DNA of 64,000 nt from Stenotrophomonas maltophilia (GCF_006970445.1 NZ_CP033877.1:2860750-2924749); one strand, 5' to 3'; positions 46,074-55,062 are shown, numbered from the stretch's first letter. Program-made: numbers and translations. The notes: generated from the sequence alone by a model not told the origin.

Positions 46074-46502
46074 ATGCGATCGATCCCCCTCGCCCGCACA
46101 TCGCGCACGGCCGCCCTGATGTTGATGGCCGCACTTGTTCCGCTGTTGGCCTGCGCAGCCGAACCGCTCGAAGGCGACTACCGCAGAGCCCCGGTCCAGC
46201 CGGTCGAGGTGAGCCCGCTCGGCGCCAACCAGATCAGGATCCGCTACAGCATGCCGGGCGAAACCCTGTTCCACTCACCCGGGGTCGATTACAGGTCCGC
46301 CGACGGCATCCTGCAGGTCGCCATCCGCCGCTGCGGCGTCAAGGACAGCGGCTGTACCGCCATGGCCAAGGCCACCGCGCCCAAAGGCAACCCGTGGCGT
46401 CCGGAGGTCGTGCTGCCCTACCGCGGCGAGAAGATCATGATGATGTACAGCGATGGCCAGCAGCAGGTCGTTCCTGCATCGCCGGCAGCGGGCTCACGCT
46501 GA
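46074..46502 (+). CDS. Small exported protein, possible lipoprotein
   Basis: 142 residues from the ATG at 46074, with AAGGAAGGAA just upstream. The signal region RSIPLARTSRTAALMLMAALVPLLACAAEP offers either lipobox LLAC or signal peptidase I cleavage after ACA. The mature part has a cysteine pair (RRCGVKDSGCTAM) and a beta-rich look (PVQPVEVSPLGANQIRIRYS). No domain recognised. Its end overlaps the 3' end of the convergent LysR gene by 9 bases. Confidence 0.75.
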   Translation: MRSIPLARTSRTAALMLMAALVPLLACAAEPLEGDYRRAPVQPVEVSPLGANQIRIRYSMPGETLFHSPGVDYRSADGILQVAIRRCGVKDSGCTAMAKATAPKGNPWRPEVVLPYRGEKIMMMYSDGQQQVVPASPAAGSR

Positions 46503-47393
46503 TCCGGACGCACTGCCCGCAACGGCCGTAGCCAGCTCCTGCATGAAGACCTGCGTAGCGCGCGATGCGCGACCCACCTGCGAACTGACCAGGCCAAACA
46601 CGCGGCGGATGGCCGGCTTCACTGGCAGCACGCGCAGGCCGTGCAGATCATCCGGCAACGTCGATTCCGGCACCAGCGAGACCCCCAGTCCCTCACGGGC
46701 CAGCACGCACGCGCTGGCCCAGTCGCGCACGGACACTCTTACGTCGCTCAGCTGTAGACCGGCGTCCGCCATCAGGCGCTGACCGTTCACCGCACAGCCC
46801 CCTGTTGCGAGGATGAAGGGCTCGGCCGCCAACTCGCTCAGCGCCACCCCGCTTCCCGTGGCGCGACGCCCCAGCGGATGCGCCTGCGCAAGCACCGCCA
46901 TCCACCCATCGCTGCCCAGCATCAATGGGGCGCGATCGGCAGCGGGATTCATCACCACCCCGGCGTCGACCGTGCCCGATTCAAGCCAGCGCTCGACCTC
47001 CTCGTCCGTACCCTCCACGATCACCACCTCGATGCCCGGGTGGCGGCGCTGGAAGTCACGCAGCAGCGCAGGCAGCACGCTGGAAACGAGCGACGGGAAG
47101 GTCGCCAGGCGGACGCGTGCGCCACTGAGCCCATGGCTGTCATCGGCCAGCGCGCGGATCGCCTGCAGGCCGCCCAGCATGATGCGCGCGTGTTCGATCA
47201 CCCGCTGCCCGAGCGCGGTGATCTCCACCCGGCGCCGCTCGCGCACGAACACCGCAAACCCCAGGGAGGACTCCAGCTGCGCCAGGGCCTGGCTGGCACC
47301 GGACTGGCTGATGCCGACGCGATCAGCGCCACGCGAGATGGTTCCCTCGTCAGCCACCGCAACCAGCAGGCGCCAATGGGCAAGATTCATCAT
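46494..47393 (-). CDS. LysR-family transcriptional regulator
   Basis: 299 residues. Helix-turn-helix at about residues 18-37 (GTISRGADRVGISQSGASQALAQLE), then the linker helix and a periplasmic-binding-protein-like effector domain (from 90, VRLATFPSLVSSVLPALLRDF). It is divergent from the glutathione S-transferase gene at 47514, with an inverted repeat in the shared 120-base gap, so that gene is the likely target. Effector unknown. Confidence 0.92.
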   Translation of the reverse strand: MMNLAHWRLLVAVADEGTISRGADRVGISQSGASQALAQLESSLGFAVFVRERRRVEITALGQRVIEHARIMLGGLQAIRALADDSHGLSGARVRLATFPSLVSSVLPALLRDFQRRHPGIEVVIVEGTDEEVERWLESGTVDAGVVMNPAADRAPLMLGSDGWMAVLAQAHPLGRRATGSGVALSELAAEPFILATGGCAVNGQRLMADAGLQLSDVRVSVRDWASACVLAREGLGVSLVPESTLPDDLHGLRVLPVKPAIRRVFGLVSSQVGRASRATQVFMQELATAVAGSASGSA

Positions 47394-47421
47394 GACTGGC
47401 AGTAGCCCAGCTTATGGCAAG

Positions 47422-47440
47422 AAAATCGAAGATTGATTTT
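47422..47440. promoter_or_regulatory. Candidate LysR operator
   Basis: AAAATC-N7-GATTTT, perfect 6-bp arms, in the A+T-rich part of the LysR-GST intergenic gap, close to the LysR start. It contains a T-N9-A core; LysR sites are more often T-N11-A. Confidence 0.5.
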
Positions 47441-47513
47441 ACCGGATACCGCTCGCACCGCAGACTGCCTCGCATCGGCTGGCCCAGCCGTCCTTTCCCC
47501 CTCGAGACCGTCC

Positions 47514-48116
47514 ATGAAGCTGTACTACGCGCCCTACACCTGCTCGCTGTCGCCCCATATCGTGCTGCGTGAGCTCGGCCTGCCCTTTGAGCTGATCAAG
47601 GTCGACAACGCCACCAAACAGACCGCCGATGGCCGCGATTTCCGCACCATCAACCGCAAAGGCTATGTCGCGGCGCTGGAACTGGATGACGGGCAGGTGC
47701 TGACCGAAGGCCCGGCCATCGTCCAGTACCTGGCCGACCTGAAACCCGGATGCGCGCTGGCGCCGCCCGCCGGCAGCTGGGAGCGGGTGCGACTGCAGGA
47801 GTGGTTGAACTTCGTGACCAGCGAGATCCACGCCGGCTCGGCGCCGCTGTTCAACGCCGATCTGCCGGAAGCGGCCAAGGCCTTCTTCCGGCAGAAGCTG
47901 TTCAAGCGCTTCGACCTGCTGCAGGACACGCTGGCAACGCAGGACTTCCTGACGGGACCGGACTTCAGCGTTGCTGATGCCTATCTTTTCACGGTGCTCG
48001 GCTGGTGCCGCCTCTTCTCCATCGATCTGGCGGCGTGGCCGGCGCTGCCTGCCTACCTCCGCAGGATCAACGCGCGACCGGCCGTGCAGGCGGCGCTGCG
48101 TGCCGAGGCAGCATGA
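47514..48116 (+). CDS. Glutathione S-transferase (GstA/beta-like)
   Basis: 200 residues from the ATG at 47514. N-terminal thioredoxin-like domain: MKLYYAPYTCSLSPHIVLRE with Cys10, the usual catalytic/disulphide Cys of the beta class. Then LTEGPAIVQYLAD for the glutathione-binding Glu-Gly-Pro. The C-terminal helical domain has DFSVADAYLFTVLGWC. It conjugates glutathione to electrophiles; the substrate is unknown. Probably controlled by the divergent LysR regulator. Confidence 0.92.
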   Translation: MKLYYAPYTCSLSPHIVLRELGLPFELIKVDNATKQTADGRDFRTINRKGYVAALELDDGQVLTEGPAIVQYLADLKPGCALAPPAGSWERVRLQEWLNFVTSEIHAGSAPLFNADLPEAAKAFFRQKLFKRFDLLQDTLATQDFLTGPDFSVADAYLFTVLGWCRLFSIDLAAWPALPAYLRRINARPAVQAALRAEAA

Positions 48117-48117
48117 G

Positions 48118-48146
48118 GTGGAGCCGAGCATGGGCTCGGCTCTACA
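48118..48146 (-). repeat. SMAG repeat, classical form
   Basis: On the minus strand GTAGAGCCGAGC-CCAT-GCTCGGCT. It overlaps the last codons of the small gene at 48142-48390. Confidence 0.75.
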
Positions 48147-48390
48147 CCTTCCCAGTGGGCTTCTTCGGCGGATCCTCACAGACCCTGTGCTGCACAACCG
48201 TATCGCCGACCTTCCATTCCTTCGCGACCCTGCAGCGCTCCTTGGCTTTCGGCACAGAGACCGCTGCAGCGTTCGCCTCATCGGCAGCGGCGGTCTGCTG
48301 GCGTTCCAGCCACACCGAGGGCGGCGCTGGAGGTGCGGCCAGTACCGGGGCCGCCAACAGGGCCAGACCGACCAGCAGCACCCTCCTCAT
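48142..48390 (-). CDS. Small exported protein of unknown function
   Basis: 82 residues, ATG at 48390 overlapping the upstream stop (ATGA). Signal peptide RRVLLVGLALLAAPVLAA; the mature part contains two cysteines (ERCRVAKEWK, HRVCEDPPKK) likely paired, and a basic end. Its 3' end runs into the SMAG repeat. No family recognised. Confidence 0.65.
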   Translation of the reverse strand: MRRVLLVGLALLAAPVLAAPPAPPSVWLERQQTAAADEANAAAVSVPKAKERCRVAKEWKVGDTVVQHRVCEDPPKKPTGKV

Positions 48391-48599
48391 GCGGGAACCA
48401 CCCGACCACCGAGCAACCGCGCCGGCAGCATGAACAGCGCGCGCAGGAAGGCGAACAGCGCCGAGAAGGTGATGCCGACCAGGCGGAACGGCAGGCTCAG
48501 CAGCCAGACGAACGGCCAGGCGATCAGGGCGAGGATCGCCAGCGGCCAGCACAGCACGAACAACAGGCACCACACACCGAGCGCGAACAGGGTCTTCAT
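48387..48599 (-). CDS. Small hydrophobic membrane protein
   Basis: 70 residues starting at 48599, with AAGGAGA 5 bases upstream. Nearly all hydrophobic: MKTLFALGVWCLLFVLCWPL, then LIAWPFVWLLSLPFRL and a third segment FSALFAFLRALFMLP. Two or three membrane passes with bulky aromatics. Translationally coupled to the small exported protein. Unknown function. Confidence 0.75.
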   Translation of the reverse strand: MKTLFALGVWCLLFVLCWPLAILALIAWPFVWLLSLPFRLVGITFSALFAFLRALFMLPARLLGGRVVPA

Positions 48600-48733
48600 C
48601 ACGGTCTCCTTGTGGCGGCACCTTGCCGCCTGCAGACACCTTGGCGCCCCGCCCTGGCCGCCCGCAAACGGTTTGCGACGAAACCGGGCTGGGGGCGATG
48701 AAACCGGTGGTGGGGAAACCGGAGATTGATCAG

Positions 48734-48758
48734 GTTGCCGGCCAGCGGCCGGCACTAC
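48734..48758 (-). repeat. SMAG-type palindrome
   Basis: GTAGTGCCGGCC-GCT-GGCCGGCAAC on the minus strand, at the phoD 3' end. The rest of the 48600-48767 gap shows nothing recognisable. Confidence 0.65.
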
Positions 48759-48767
48759 CGAATGGAT

Positions 48768-50357
48768 TCACACCGGGACTGCGCCCGGGCGGCCGTGGGT
48801 CACCTGGAAGCGCGCCGCGGTGCGCACCGTCGCATCCGCACGCAGCACACTGTCAGCGAAGCGCAGTTCGGCGTCCACGGTCTGCCGGTTCAGCTGCAGC
48901 TTCCACCAGCCGCGGCGGTCGCCGTCGAAATAGCGGATATGCGGGTTCTGCGCTATCGACGGCCCGTAGTACGGCCCGTACGGCGTGTCGTCGCCACCAC
49001 TGCTGATCGCCGGGGCGATGAATTCAGTGGCCACGACCGGCGCACTGGCCGCGTCGAAATCCAGCTTCAGGTCGTTGACGAAGGTCGAATGCCAGTCACC
49101 GCCGAGAACAATGGCATTACCCTGCCCGCCCGCCTGCATCGCCTGCAGCAGCCGGTTGCGTGCGGCGGGATAGCCATCCCAGGCATCATTCCAGAAGCGC
49201 TCGCGCGGCGTGCCACCGTCCAGCCGCAGCTGCGCCATCAGCAGCTGCTGCACCACCACGTTCCAGCGCGTGGCCTGCGCGGCGGCCATCGACTGCGTGA
49301 ACCACGCCTCCTGACCCACGCCCAGCATGCTCATGCGCGGATCGAGAGCCGCTTCGCAGCGAGGTGACTCACCCACACCGCAAGGATTGGCCGGGCGGAA
49401 CTGGCGGCAGTCCAGCAGCGTCAGCTGCGCCAGATCGCCGTAGCGCAGACGCCGGTGCACGCGCAGGCCACCATTGCCCGCAGGCGTGCTGCGCATCGGC
49501 AGATGTTCGTAGAACGCGCGGTAGGCCACCGCGCGCCGCACGATGAAGTCTTCCGTCGATACCCCGGGCTTCTCCGGATGGATGCCGGAGTAATCGTTCT
49601 GTACCTCGTGGTCGTCCCAGATCACCGCGAAGGCGTGCGCGGCATGCGCCGCCTGCAGATCCGGATCGAGCTTGTACAGCGCGTACTGGTCACGGTAGCG
49701 CTCCAGGCTCACCGTCTCGCCACTGAAACGCGCCGCGTCCAGCGTGCTGCCACGCGCGTTCTGCAGCGGGCTGTATTCGTACAGGTAATCGCCGGCATGC
49801 AGCACCAGGTCGACATCGCTCTGCGCGATATCGCGCAGCACCGGGTAGTAGCCACTGTTCCAGGCCTGGCAGGTGCACAGTGCCAGCCGCAGCTGCTGCA
49901 GCTGTGTGTCCAGCAGCGGCGCGGTGCGGAAGTGGCCGACCGCGCTTTCCTCATCGCCATCGCATGCGAAGCGGTAATAGTAGTCGCGGCCGGGACGCAG
50001 GCCGCTGACCTCCACATGCACCGAATGGGCCAGCTCCGGCACCGCGGCAGCCACACCGCGCTGCACCAGCCGGCGCATGCCGGGGTCTTCGGCCACGAAC
50101 CAGCGCACCGGTACCGCCCGCGACGGCATGCCGCCGCCGTTGAGCGGGTCCGGCGCCAGCCGCGTCCACAACACGGCCCCCTGCGGATCCGGATCGCCGG
50201 CGGCGATACCAAGGGTGAACGGATCACGGCCGAGCCGCGGCCGTGGGCCAGCCGTGGCCAGCCCCGGCATCGCCGCCAGCGCGATCGCCGCCCCCGTGCC
50301 CTGCCACGCCATGCGCAGCAGGCGACGACGGCGTTCCGGATCGACAGGCCCGCGCAT
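48768..50357 (-). CDS. phoD: Alkaline phosphatase D (phosphodiesterase/monoesterase), Tat-exported
   Basis: 529 residues. The N-terminus PERRRRLLRMAWQGTGAAIA carries a twin-arginine type signal followed by AMPGLATA. A fibronectin-like N-domain (45-140) precedes the metallophosphatase core: HAGDYLYEY, IWDDHEVQNDY, VLGGDWHSTFVND give the Asp/His/Asn ligands expected for the Fe-Ca site of PhoD. It releases phosphate from phosphate esters in the periplasm or outside. The ATG overlaps the stop of the TonB receptor gene (TGATG), so they form one operon under the PHO box at 52680-52697. Confidence 0.94.
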   Translation of the reverse strand: MRGPVDPERRRRLLRMAWQGTGAAIALAAMPGLATAGPRPRLGRDPFTLGIAAGDPDPQGAVLWTRLAPDPLNGGGMPSRAVPVRWFVAEDPGMRRLVQRGVAAAVPELAHSVHVEVSGLRPGRDYYYRFACDGDEESAVGHFRTAPLLDTQLQQLRLALCTCQAWNSGYYPVLRDIAQSDVDLVLHAGDYLYEYSPLQNARGSTLDAARFSGETVSLERYRDQYALYKLDPDLQAAHAAHAFAVIWDDHEVQNDYSGIHPEKPGVSTEDFIVRRAVAYRAFYEHLPMRSTPAGNGGLRVHRRLRYGDLAQLTLLDCRQFRPANPCGVGESPRCEAALDPRMSMLGVGQEAWFTQSMAAAQATRWNVVVQQLLMAQLRLDGGTPRERFWNDAWDGYPAARNRLLQAMQAGGQGNAIVLGGDWHSTFVNDLKLDFDAASAPVVATEFIAPAISSGGDDTPYGPYYGPSIAQNPHIRYFDGDRRGWWKLQLNRQTVDAELRFADSVLRADATVRTAARFQVTHGRPGAVPV

Positions 50358-52600
50358 CAGAAGCGCACGGTTGCGGTAGCCATTACCTGGCGCGGCGCAC
50401 CGACCTGCATGGTCGCCAGGCTGCGGGTCGGGTCGGCGGCGTAGGTGCCGTTGGTGTTGATCGAGGACAGGTAGCGCTTGTCGGTCAGGTTGGTCAGGTT
50501 CAACGCCACGGTCAGGTTCTGCGCCGGGCCGAGCTTGCCGAAGTCATAGGCCACGGAGGCATTGACCAGCCAGTAGCTCGGCACTGACACGTCGTTGGTG
50601 TAGGTCACGTAACGTTTGCCGACGTGGTTGGCCGACAGGCGCATGTCCCACGGGCCCGGGGTCCAGGCCAGGGTGCTGGCGAACATCCATTCCGGGGTGT
50701 CGACGGTCTTCTTGCCGCGGGTCGGCACCACGCCATTGTTCACGTAGTCGTTGTCATAGGTGCTGTCATTCCAGGACAGCGCGTTGGACCACGACAGGTC
50801 CTGCATCGGCTTCAGCTGCAGCGTCGCCTCGGCGCCACGGCTGGTCACCGAACCGACGTTGGAGAACAGCGCCGGGCAACCGAGGATGCCCACGCACTGT
50901 GCGATCGCCAGCAGGCGGTTGTCGAACTTGACGTCGTACACCGCAACCGAGGCTTCATAGCCACGGCCGTAGCCACGCCAACCCAGCTCGATCGTGCGCG
51001 ACTGTTCCGGCTTCAGGTTCTGCGCGCTGGCATCGAAGGCGGCCTGCGGCACGTTGAACGGACTGCCCACGCCCAGTGCATAGGCCGCGATGTTCTTGGC
51101 GAACGAACCAAAGATCTCGTTGCCTTCGTTGAGCTTGAAGTTGAAGCCGGCCTGCGGCAGGAAGCCCTTCTTCGAGGTCAGGCTGCTGTTGTTGGCATAG
51201 CTGCCCAGCGGCGTGCGCACGCTGGTGCGGGTGTGCGGCGACTTCGCACCGATGTCGATGGTCAGCCGGTCATCGAACAGGCGGAAGCGGTCCTGCACGT
51301 AGAACTGGCGGGTGATGGTGGTGTAGCGCTGGTGCCACACGCGCTGGTCCGGGTTGCGCAGGAAGAAGTCGTCGGTGATCGGGCCGTCGATGTAGTAGAA
51401 GTTGCGCTGCACGCTGTGGCCGTTGTCCTCGTACCAGAGACCCGCTTCCAGTTCGTGGCCACCGACGTTCCAGGTGAATGCCGAGGTCACGCCGGTACGG
51501 TCGATCGCGTACTCGGTGGTGCGGATCGAGATCGGGATCTCGCGGCTGGTGCCCGGGTTGGACGGATTGGACGGGCTGAACCAGTGGCCCTGGCCACGGT
51601 TGCTGTGGTTGTAGACGTTGACCTTCAGCCGCATCGACTCGTTCAGGCCGAAATCGCCGGCGATGCTGGACAGGTCATCGTTGCGCAGGCCGTGGCCGGA
51701 GTAGTACGCGTCCCACGGGCTGTTGACGCCGCCACTGAATTTCCCGCGTGCCGCGGCGACGGCGCGATCCCAGTCCGGCGCGTAGTTGTCCCAGTCCCAG
51801 CCGAGGCGATCAATCATCTCCAGCGACAGGTCCTGGTAGTCCGCCTCGACACGGCGCGAGGCGTTGAACAACGCGGTGATCCTGCTGTCCGTTCCGAAGT
51901 TGTAGGTGGCCTTGCCATTGAACTGCTTCAGCTCCTGCGAGCCCTTGCCCTTCCACTTGTCACCTTCCGAATACACGCCGGACAGGTAGGCAGCAAAGCC
52001 CTGGTGCTCACCTGTCTCCAGGCGTGCATAGCTGCGGCGCGCACTGTCGCTGCCGAAGCCCTGCGCCAGCACCACCCCGTACTCGGTGGACGGATCGATC
52101 GAATAGAACTGGAACACGCCGCCGAGGTTGCTGGTGGACGGCGTGCCGAGCGCGCCGATGCCGGTGGATACTTCGGCACCGCCCAGGTTCTCGCTGATCA
52201 CGGCACGGCTGATGTGCAGGCCGTTGCTGTTGCCATAGGCCATGTTGCCCAGCGGAATGCCATCGAGCGTATAGCCCAGGCGGTTCTGGTTGAAACCACG
52301 CAGGCTGATGGTGGTGGACCATTCGTAGGCGCCGGTGGCATCGGCCGACTCGAAGTGCACGCCCGGCTTGCTGGCCAGCAACTTCAGCGGATTGGCACCG
52401 GGCGGCAGGATCTTCATGTCCTCGGCGGTCACGCGCTGCACCTGGCGGGCTTCACCGCGGCCGATCACCGAGATCGAATCGAGGGTGGTGGCCGACGGCG
52501 CGTCGGTGGCGGGGGCGGTTTCAGCGGCAGCCAGCGACGGCAGCGAAGCACAGACCAGCAGGGCCAGCAGATTGCGGCGAAGCGGAGCGTGGGACGGCAT
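50357..52600 (-). CDS. TonB-dependent outer-membrane receptor, Pho-regulon type
   Basis: 747 residues from the ATG at 52600 (AAGGAA upstream; a GTG at 52621 is in frame). Signal peptide LRRNLLALLVCASLPSLAAA. TonB-box-like LDSISVIGRG, plug domain (about 50-165, TTISLRGFNQNRLGYTLDGIPLGNM), 22-strand barrel ending in Phe (QVMATATVRF). Cotranscription with phoD and the PHO box suggest uptake of a phosphorylated organic compound that PhoD dephosphorylates in the periplasm. The substrate is not readable; a siderophore role is less likely in this context. Confidence 0.93.
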   Translation of the reverse strand: MPSHAPLRRNLLALLVCASLPSLAAAETAPATDAPSATTLDSISVIGRGEARQVQRVTAEDMKILPPGANPLKLLASKPGVHFESADATGAYEWSTTISLRGFNQNRLGYTLDGIPLGNMAYGNSNGLHISRAVISENLGGAEVSTGIGALGTPSTSNLGGVFQFYSIDPSTEYGVVLAQGFGSDSARRSYARLETGEHQGFAAYLSGVYSEGDKWKGKGSQELKQFNGKATYNFGTDSRITALFNASRRVEADYQDLSLEMIDRLGWDWDNYAPDWDRAVAAARGKFSGGVNSPWDAYYSGHGLRNDDLSSIAGDFGLNESMRLKVNVYNHSNRGQGHWFSPSNPSNPGTSREIPISIRTTEYAIDRTGVTSAFTWNVGGHELEAGLWYEDNGHSVQRNFYYIDGPITDDFFLRNPDQRVWHQRYTTITRQFYVQDRFRLFDDRLTIDIGAKSPHTRTSVRTPLGSYANNSSLTSKKGFLPQAGFNFKLNEGNEIFGSFAKNIAAYALGVGSPFNVPQAAFDASAQNLKPEQSRTIELGWRGYGRGYEASVAVYDVKFDNRLLAIAQCVGILGCPALFSNVGSVTSRGAEATLQLKPMQDLSWSNALSWNDSTYDNDYVNNGVVPTRGKKTVDTPEWMFASTLAWTPGPWDMRLSANHVGKRYVTYTNDVSVPSYWLVNASVAYDFGKLGPAQNLTVALNLTNLTDKRYLSSINTNGTYAADPTRSLATMQVGAPRQVMATATVRF

Positions 52601-52663
52601 GGAGGCGGATTCCTTGGGCACGCTGGACGCCGAAGGGCGGCGTCGAAGGGCAGCAGCGGCGGA

Positions 52664-52697
52664 ATCGTAGAAGCGTCGCGTTACATGTCATTTACAC
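52664..52697 (-). promoter_or_regulatory. PHO box and -10 of the TonB receptor-phoD operon
   Basis: On the minus strand GTGTAAA-TGAC-ATGTAAC (52697-52680): two TGTAA half-sites 11 bases apart, as PhoB needs. A 10-base spacer leads to TACGAT (52669-52664), the placement expected where PhoB replaces the -35. Confidence 0.72.
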
Positions 52698-52746
52698 GCC
52701 ACATACGGAATTTTGGCGTTTCGGATGGTTTACCGGCCGTGGGGTG

Positions 52747-52771
52747 GTTGCCGGCCAGCGGCCGGCACTAC
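52747..52771 (-). repeat. SMAG-type palindrome
   Basis: GTAGTGCCGGCC-GCT-GGCCGGCAAC on the minus strand, directly after the dnaB stop; same sequence as at 48734-48758. Confidence 0.65.
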
Positions 52772-52773
52772 GG

Positions 52774-54204
52774 TTACTCGAACGAGCCGACCGAATCGTG
52801 GGCCAGGTTGTCGAAGCGGGTGTACTCGCCGAAGAACTTCAGCTTGCACGAACCGGTCGGGCCACCACGGTGCTTGCCGATGATGATCTCGGCCAGGCCC
52901 TTGTCCGGCGAATTTTCCTTGTTGTAGTAATCATCGCGGTAGATGAACACGATCATGTCCGCGTCCTGCTCGATTGCGCCCGATTCGCGAAGGTCGGCCA
53001 TCACCGGGCGCTTGTCGGTACGCGTTTCCAGCGAGCGGTTGAGCTGGGACAGCGCGATCACCGGCACGTTCAGTTCCTTGGCCAGTCCCTTCAGCGAACG
53101 CGAGATTTCCGAGATTTCGGTCGCGCGGTTTTCACTGTTGCCCGGCACGCTCATCAGCTGCAGGTAGTCGATCACGATCAGGCCGAGATCATGCTCGCGC
53201 TTGAGGCGGCGGCACTTGGAACGCAACACTTCCGGCGACACGCCCGGCGTATCGTCGATGAAGATCTTGGTTTCCTTCAGCATCTTGATCGCGCTGGTAA
53301 CGCGGCTCCAGTCCTCGTCTTCCAGCTGGCCGGTACGCAGGCGCTGCGCGTTGATGCGGCCATTGGAGGAAATCAGGCGCATCGCCAGCTGCGATGCCGA
53401 CATTTCCATCGAGAACACCGCCACGCCCTTCTTCGACTTGATCGCCGCGTACTCGGCGATGTTCAGCGCGAAGGTGGTCTTGCCCATCGCCGGGCGCGCC
53501 GCAAGGATGATCAGGTCGGTCGGCTGCAGGCCGGCGGTCATCGCATCGAAATCGTTGTACCCGGTCGGCAGGCCGGTGATGTTGCCGCCGTTCTCGAAGC
53601 GGTTGCGCAGCTCCTCGAAGGCATCCTTCAGTGCGCCGGGCATGGCCACGAAATCGGTTCGGCCACGCGCACCCTGTTCGGCGATCGCAAACACGCTCTT
53701 TTCCGCCGAGGCCAGCAGCTCGCTGCTGTCACGCCCCTCCGGCTGGAAACCGTCATTGACGATGTCGGTGCCGACCTGGATCAGCTGCCGCAGCACCGCC
53801 TTGTCGCGCACGATTTCGGCGTAGGCCACGATATTGGCGGCCGACGGCGTGGTACTGGCCAGTTCGATCAGGTAGGCACCGTCGCCCACCAGTTCCATCT
53901 TGCCCTGCGATTCAAACCACTCGCCCAGGGTCACCGCATCGAACGGCCGTTCGCGCTCGGAAAGCTCGCGGATCGCACGGTAGATCATCTGGTGATCGCG
54001 ACGATAGAAGTCGCCTTCGGTCAGCTGGTCGTTGACCCGGTCATACGCCTCGGGCGCCAGCATCAGGCCACCCAGCACCGCCTGCTCGGCTTCCACCGAA
54101 TGCGGCGGTACCCGCAACTGGTCGATGCGCGACTCGTCGCGATCGCGATCGAAGCCATCACCGCGCTCTCTGCGGTTGGAACGGAAGCCGGGACGAGCGG
54201 ACAT
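52774..54204 (-). CDS. dnaB: Replicative DNA helicase DnaB
   Basis: Hexameric 5'-3' helicase at the replication fork, 476 residues from the ATG at 54204 (AGGAA upstream). N-terminal primase-interacting domain (30-140, RVPPHSVEAEQAVLGGLML), linker, then RecA-like domain: Walker A ARPAMGKTTFAL, H2 region SMEMSASQLAMRL, Walker B GLIVIDYLQLM, arginine finger region KHRGGPTG. No intein. A perfect DnaA box lies upstream. Confidence 0.97.
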   Translation of the reverse strand: MSARPGFRSNRRERGDGFDRDRDESRIDQLRVPPHSVEAEQAVLGGLMLAPEAYDRVNDQLTEGDFYRRDHQMIYRAIRELSERERPFDAVTLGEWFESQGKMELVGDGAYLIELASTTPSAANIVAYAEIVRDKAVLRQLIQVGTDIVNDGFQPEGRDSSELLASAEKSVFAIAEQGARGRTDFVAMPGALKDAFEELRNRFENGGNITGLPTGYNDFDAMTAGLQPTDLIILAARPAMGKTTFALNIAEYAAIKSKKGVAVFSMEMSASQLAMRLISSNGRINAQRLRTGQLEDEDWSRVTSAIKMLKETKIFIDDTPGVSPEVLRSKCRRLKREHDLGLIVIDYLQLMSVPGNSENRATEISEISRSLKGLAKELNVPVIALSQLNRSLETRTDKRPVMADLRESGAIEQDADMIVFIYRDDYYNKENSPDKGLAEIIIGKHRGGPTGSCKLKFFGEYTRFDNLAHDSVGSFE

Positions 54205-54277
54205 GCTGCGGTGTTTCCTGCAAAAGTGGGCCAGACGAGTGTAGGCATGCGCCGACCCCGGCGGCCATGGACAATCC

Positions 54278-54286
54278 TGTGGATAA
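54278..54286 (-). promoter_or_regulatory. Perfect DnaA box in the dnaB leader region
   Basis: TTATCCACA on the minus strand, 74 bases before the dnaB start. One site only, no AT-rich unwinding region nearby, so a regulatory rather than origin role is likely. The rest of 54205-54501 shows only short GC palindromes. Confidence 0.7.
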
Positions 54287-54501
54287 GCCGTGGAGAAACG
54301 GGGGATATCCGCCGGTGCCTGGCCAGACTGGCGTGGGGGTGTCGCACTGCCTGCGACGGGCGCCATTGCGGCGCCCGAGCGGGACATTATCGCAGATCAG
54401 GCGCCCCGGGTCGGAGCCCGTCGCTGCGCGTCAGGATCCGCCCCTGGGCGTGGCTGGGGTCGGATCCCGCTGCGGCGCAGAGGGCTCTGCCCCCGCAGGC
54501 G

Positions 54502-55062
54502 TCAATCGCCCTTCACGTGCACCGCGATCAGCGCCAGGAACCGGTCCACGTAGCCCTGCAGGAATTTCTGCGTGCCCTCGTTGTGGATCGTGCCGTCCGC
54601 ATCGATCAGGCCATCCTTGAAGTGGATGAACGCCTCGGGCTGGCCAAGCACATGCATGTCCAGGAAGGCCAGGCTGTTGCGCAGGTGCTGCTGGGCCACG
54701 GCGGTACCGATCTGGCCGATGGAGGCGCCGATCACCGCCGCCGGCTTGCCGGCAAACGCACTGTCACCGTAGGGGCGTGAGCCGATATCGATGGCGTTCT
54801 TGAGCACGCCCGGTACCGACCGGTTGTATTCGGGGGTCACGAACAGCACCGCGTCGGCAGCGCGCACCTGGTCCTTCAGCCGGGTTCCCTGCGTCGGGTA
54901 ATGCGCGTCGAAGTCCTGGTCGTACAACGGCAGGTCGCCGATCTGCACGTACTGGAAGCGCGCGCGATCGCCGGCGATCTTCTCCAGCGCATGGGCCAGC
55001 TTGCGGTTGCAGGAGTCCTTGCGCAGGCTGCCGACGAACACGGCGATGGTGGGGACGGACAT
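54502..55062 (-). CDS. NAD(P)H-dependent FMN reductase (ChrR/azoreductase-like)
   Basis: 186-residue flavodoxin-like enzyme. FMN phosphate loop VFVGSLRKDSCNRKLAHAL; isoalloxazine contact TPEYNRSVPGVLKNAIDIGSRP; GASIGQIGTAVAQQHLRNSLAFL. Reduces quinones, azo dyes or chromate in related enzymes; the natural substrate is unknown. Single gene on the minus strand, 66 bases from the asnB stop on the same strand but transcribed away from it. Confidence 0.92.
   Translation of the reverse strand: MSVPTIAVFVGSLRKDSCNRKLAHALEKIAGDRARFQYVQIGDLPLYDQDFDAHYPTQGTRLKDQVRAADAVLFVTPEYNRSVPGVLKNAIDIGSRPYGDSAFAGKPAAVIGASIGQIGTAVAQQHLRNSLAFLDMHVLGQPEAFIHFKDGLIDADGTIHNEGTQKFLQGYVDRFLALIAVHVKGD

Noticed and set aside
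54205..54501. Possible replication origin near dnaB
   Set aside because: Only one DnaA box, no AT-rich unwinding element, no dnaA/dnaN nearby.
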